Below, in pieces: positions 44,879 through 64,000 of a DNA stretch of 64,000 nt. The stretch is taken from assembly GCF_037975245.1 (NCBI RefSeq), contig NC_092578.1, forward strand, positions 8,906,359-8,970,358. Reading direction: 5' to 3'. The stretch's first letter is position 1. The number at the start of each line of letters is the position of its first letter. The DNA is from Apostichopus japonicus. Taxonomy: Eukaryota > Echinodermata > Holothuroidea > Aspidochirotida > Stichopodidae. Below the pieces are notes generated by a model, which saw nothing but the letters and a program-made list of their open reading frames with translations, ran no database searches and was not told the DNA's origin. The position numbers and the translations under genes are program-made.

Positions 44879-46576
44879 TCTTACATTTCAATACTGGTCC
44901 CGCTTCTTAGGTTTCAAAACATTATATAAATATTAATCAAAGTCAACTTCCTGTTCATGTTTCATCACATGCCCTCAGGAAACACAAACCGTAACAAGAC
45001 AAACATGCTTACGAAATTAAAAACATTGCTTTGGTTACTTCCCTGTTCTTTACGCCAGTGAGGTTATATTATAAATAGATGGATTTGAACCGGACATGGA
45101 TTCGAAGCTATTGACTCAACACTGCAACCGTCTTTTGTTATATACAAGCTGGTTCTTTTCAAGCGTAAATGTATATTCGTGGTTTGTGAAGCAATCACCT
45201 ATCGCATTACAGTACTCCGCCGTACTCAAGTAAAGATCAGAGTAGGTGGGGTGGGGGTGGGGAGGGGGAGACAAGTGTATACCAGTAGATACTTAAGTTA
45301 CTACGAAAGATAGCGGTGCAGCATAAGACAACTTGCATTATACAACCTCACTTATTTCAATCCAAGTTGCAGCAATTAACCAAGGGTTCTTGTAGGAGTA
45401 GCTGCATCATCTATAGGACTTATCTGTTTAATATGCAACCTACACTACATCGTACAAATGCTAAATTTGTGTAGACAGTCCTCCTCTTAGAACCCTATAC
45501 CCTCCCCTCCCCACCCCCCACCCACCCCACTCCTCAATTGAAACTCTCGTATGCCCTTTAAAATTAAACGTCCCGGTGAAAGTAAAAATGGCATCTGTAT
45601 AGGCCAATGGGCTCTCAGTTGATTTCCTACCAGGATCAAAAAGAAAAAATGGTTAAAACAGAGGGCCAGACATATAGGCTATTCCAAATTTCACTTACCT
45701 GTAGTTGAGAAATTAACATAGTAGTTACATATGATAAGGTCGTTTGCCCATATGTTTTCGTGGACAGGATGACAACTTTAGAAGACCGAATCTGGCTCGC
45801 GCCAGCCGCCTATTGAGACGTACGCTCTATATTGGGGACAGCAATCTAAGATAAGTCTATGGCATTTGTTATGTGCACAGCGCAGGGGCGTTTAGGGGGG
45901 GGGGGACAGGCATGACCAATTCCGGCAGTTTTTCTTAATGGGGGACGGGCCGACAAATATGGTGGAGGCTAGGCCGCCGGTCCCCCGTGACTACACCCGT
46001 GACTGCCACAGCATTCTGTGTTATATCTGTTGTTGCTGTTCTTGCGTATGCAATATTGTACTTGTTGTTTGTACTTTCTTCATTATATTATCATATTTTT
46101 ATCATCATCTGTTATTATCATTTTGGTAGACCGCTTTAAATCATATATGTTGAAAATTATGTTTTTCGAAGGGTCTGAAAAACACAATTCTGTTTGATTT
46201 CCTGCAAAGTTTCGGGGAATACGCAGACCTGTAATTATTTTTATATATAGCAGGAAGTATTCATAGCCAAAACTTCCTGAATTCAGATCTCGTTGTGTAT
46301 GTATAGTAACTGATATACAACCCTGCATTTGACTATATAATAAACGACAAAAGTGTTCACGTGAATTGTGAACTGTACACACGCTTATTCGGTGATATAT
46401 ATATCGTAGCGAAAGTAGTTCCCATTTATTAAATCGAAACTTAATGTAAAGTTAGATAATATCTTTGTTATGCCTCCTACCTCTGCGGTCTGGCTTTTGT
46501 CTTGGTAGGCCAACTATGTTAAATATCGTTCATATCTAACATATTTACTTATATTGTATAGCCTATAGTTTAATAA
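44879..46576. other. Intergenic stretch upstream of the integrin gene
   Basis: No exon seen. 45894-45995 has G- and C-rich hAT-like ends but no matching inverted repeat or target duplication. Confidence 0.4.
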
Positions 46577-46742
46577 GGGGTTAATCAACGGTCTAGCGTG
46601 CGTTACTCACAGGATTAATGCACGATCGGGGTATAATGCAAGCGATGCACGAGGGCGGAGCCCGAGTGCATCCAGCGATAGCATTAACACCCGGAGTGCA
46701 TTAATCATGTTAGTAACGCACGCTAGGCCGTTGATTAACCCC
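46577..46742. repeat. 166-bp near-perfect hairpin (foldback element)
   Basis: The left arm ggggttaatcaacggtctag, then cgtgcgttact..., is mirrored by the right arm ending taacgcacgctaggccgttg, then attaacccc. Arms of about 80 bp pair with few mismatches. Part of the arm (gtgcgttactcacaggatta) recurs at 46852-46872. Confidence 0.88.
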
Positions 46743-46895
46743 GTTCATTCATACACTACCATTTGTGGGGGGGGGGGGGAATCATAAAACAAAACATTTT
46801 TGGTTACATATAACCAAAGATTTATTAAAGTGATGCCACGTTATTTTACCGTGCGTTACTCACAGGATTAACCACGGTCAGCTGACCTGAATGGA

Positions 46896-46930
46896 CCAAT
46901 AGGATTTAGGAATCTTTACTAAGTATAAAT
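46896..46930 (+). promoter_or_regulatory. Candidate CCAAT and TATA boxes of the integrin gene
   Basis: CCAAT at 46896-46900 and TATAAAT at 46924-46930 are about 25 bp apart. This predicts transcription starting near 46955, 190 bases before the ATG. The acceptor-like tttcacccacag just before the coding exon suggests that the 5' UTR may be split. It is motif-based only. Confidence 0.35.
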
Positions 46931-47144
46931 GAACGTACGATATTGAACACATAAACGTTAATGGTGAAGATAATTTCTCAACAGAGCGAGCAAGAGGATT
47001 TTTTTAATATTTTGTTTATTATACACGGATTATAGATTGATAAGTTATTAGTTAAAGTCATTGCTTTTTCTCACGGATTTATTTTCCGATAGCGATGTGT
47101 ATAACTATAGGTTTTTTTTTTTTCACCCACAGCTATCTACAGCA

Positions 47145-63625
<16,481 letters not shown>

Positions 63626-64000
63626 GTAACGTTATAAAAAGGCACCGAATACGAATTAATATACAACAGAAATAAATCATAGAAACAAATGGCAACGTTT
63701 ACACATTGTTTTGAAATCTTGGTTATAATAGATATAAGTTGTCCTGAATTTCTTGTAAATTAATTTCTTTTTGCTGTTTCTCGTACGGCTTTGTCGATAT
63801 TTACATTTTAATTCTAAAATGTATCTTTCCATCGGTGTGGATGATATTTTAATATGGCAGTCATACATTTAACAAAAGGAGCAAATTTTTTATGATGAAT
63901 CAATTCAAATGATCAGTTCTAAATCAAAACAACACGTAACTTGTCACTGCACATTAATATTATGGCACTATTCAAACACAGATATTTAATCGTTTATGTT

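Noticed and set aside
45894-45995. hAT-like G-rich/C-rich pair
   Set aside because: Ends do not match as inverted repeats and no target duplication is visible.

Overview
This is an animal nuclear genomic window: large introns with GT/AG junctions, long (TA)n tracts, tRNA-derived SINEs, non-autonomous hAT elements and a DIRS-type retrotransposon. I infer an invertebrate deuterostome, possibly an echinoderm. That rests on repeat style and gene content only and is low confidence. Almost none of the long ORFs are genes in themselves; the coding content lies in short exons that I assembled by splice phase.

Left half (about 1.5-31 kb, minus strand): a secreted or membrane-anchored protein of unknown name. 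It has a signal-peptide exon (30831-30927), an LDL-receptor class A (LDLa) exon (29632-29781), and then exons A (19423-19577), B (11545-11634), C (10059-10323) and D (7940-8216), which form a cysteine-containing module I cannot assign to a family. A second LDLa exon (3036-3158) is followed by a second, divergent A'-B' pair (2465-2598, 1861-1974) and a C'-like stretch (about 1526-1758). The LDLa-A-B-C unit therefore looks duplicated. The gene probably runs off the left edge. Exon D lies inside a 3.8-kb segment bounded by transposon-type inverted repeats (5861-9669).

The introns of that gene hold a degenerate DIRS-like element (12423-18960) with inverted terminal repeats, the diagnostic internal complementary region and tyrosine recombinase/RNase H remnants. 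Two deleted DIRS derivatives (2746-2876, 3219-3488), two SINEs, hAT elements and several minisatellites are also present.

Middle (31-46.5 kb): no convincing gene. It holds a 2.8-kb DNA transposon (31567-34399) with a partial ORF and a dispersed 13-base motif, a 22-bp minisatellite, and hAT elements at 36754-37303 and 43641-44870 with perfect 8-bp target duplications.

Right part (47.1-64 kb, plus strand): the N-terminal 556 codons of an integrin beta subunit in 17 phase-consistent exons. They cover the signal peptide, PSI, hybrid, complete beta-I domain with intact metal sites, and the first I-EGF modules. The gene continues past the right edge. A candidate CCAAT/TATA promoter and a long perfect-looking hairpin lie just upstream. 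One intron holds a possible in-frame 36-base microexon inside the beta-I domain. The introns carry (TA)n tracts, two hAT MITEs, SINEs and a 38-bp minisatellite.

The two genes are not an operon. The integrin is an adhesion receptor subunit that would pair with an alpha chain at the cell surface. The LDLa protein is also extracellular, but nothing here shows that they interact.
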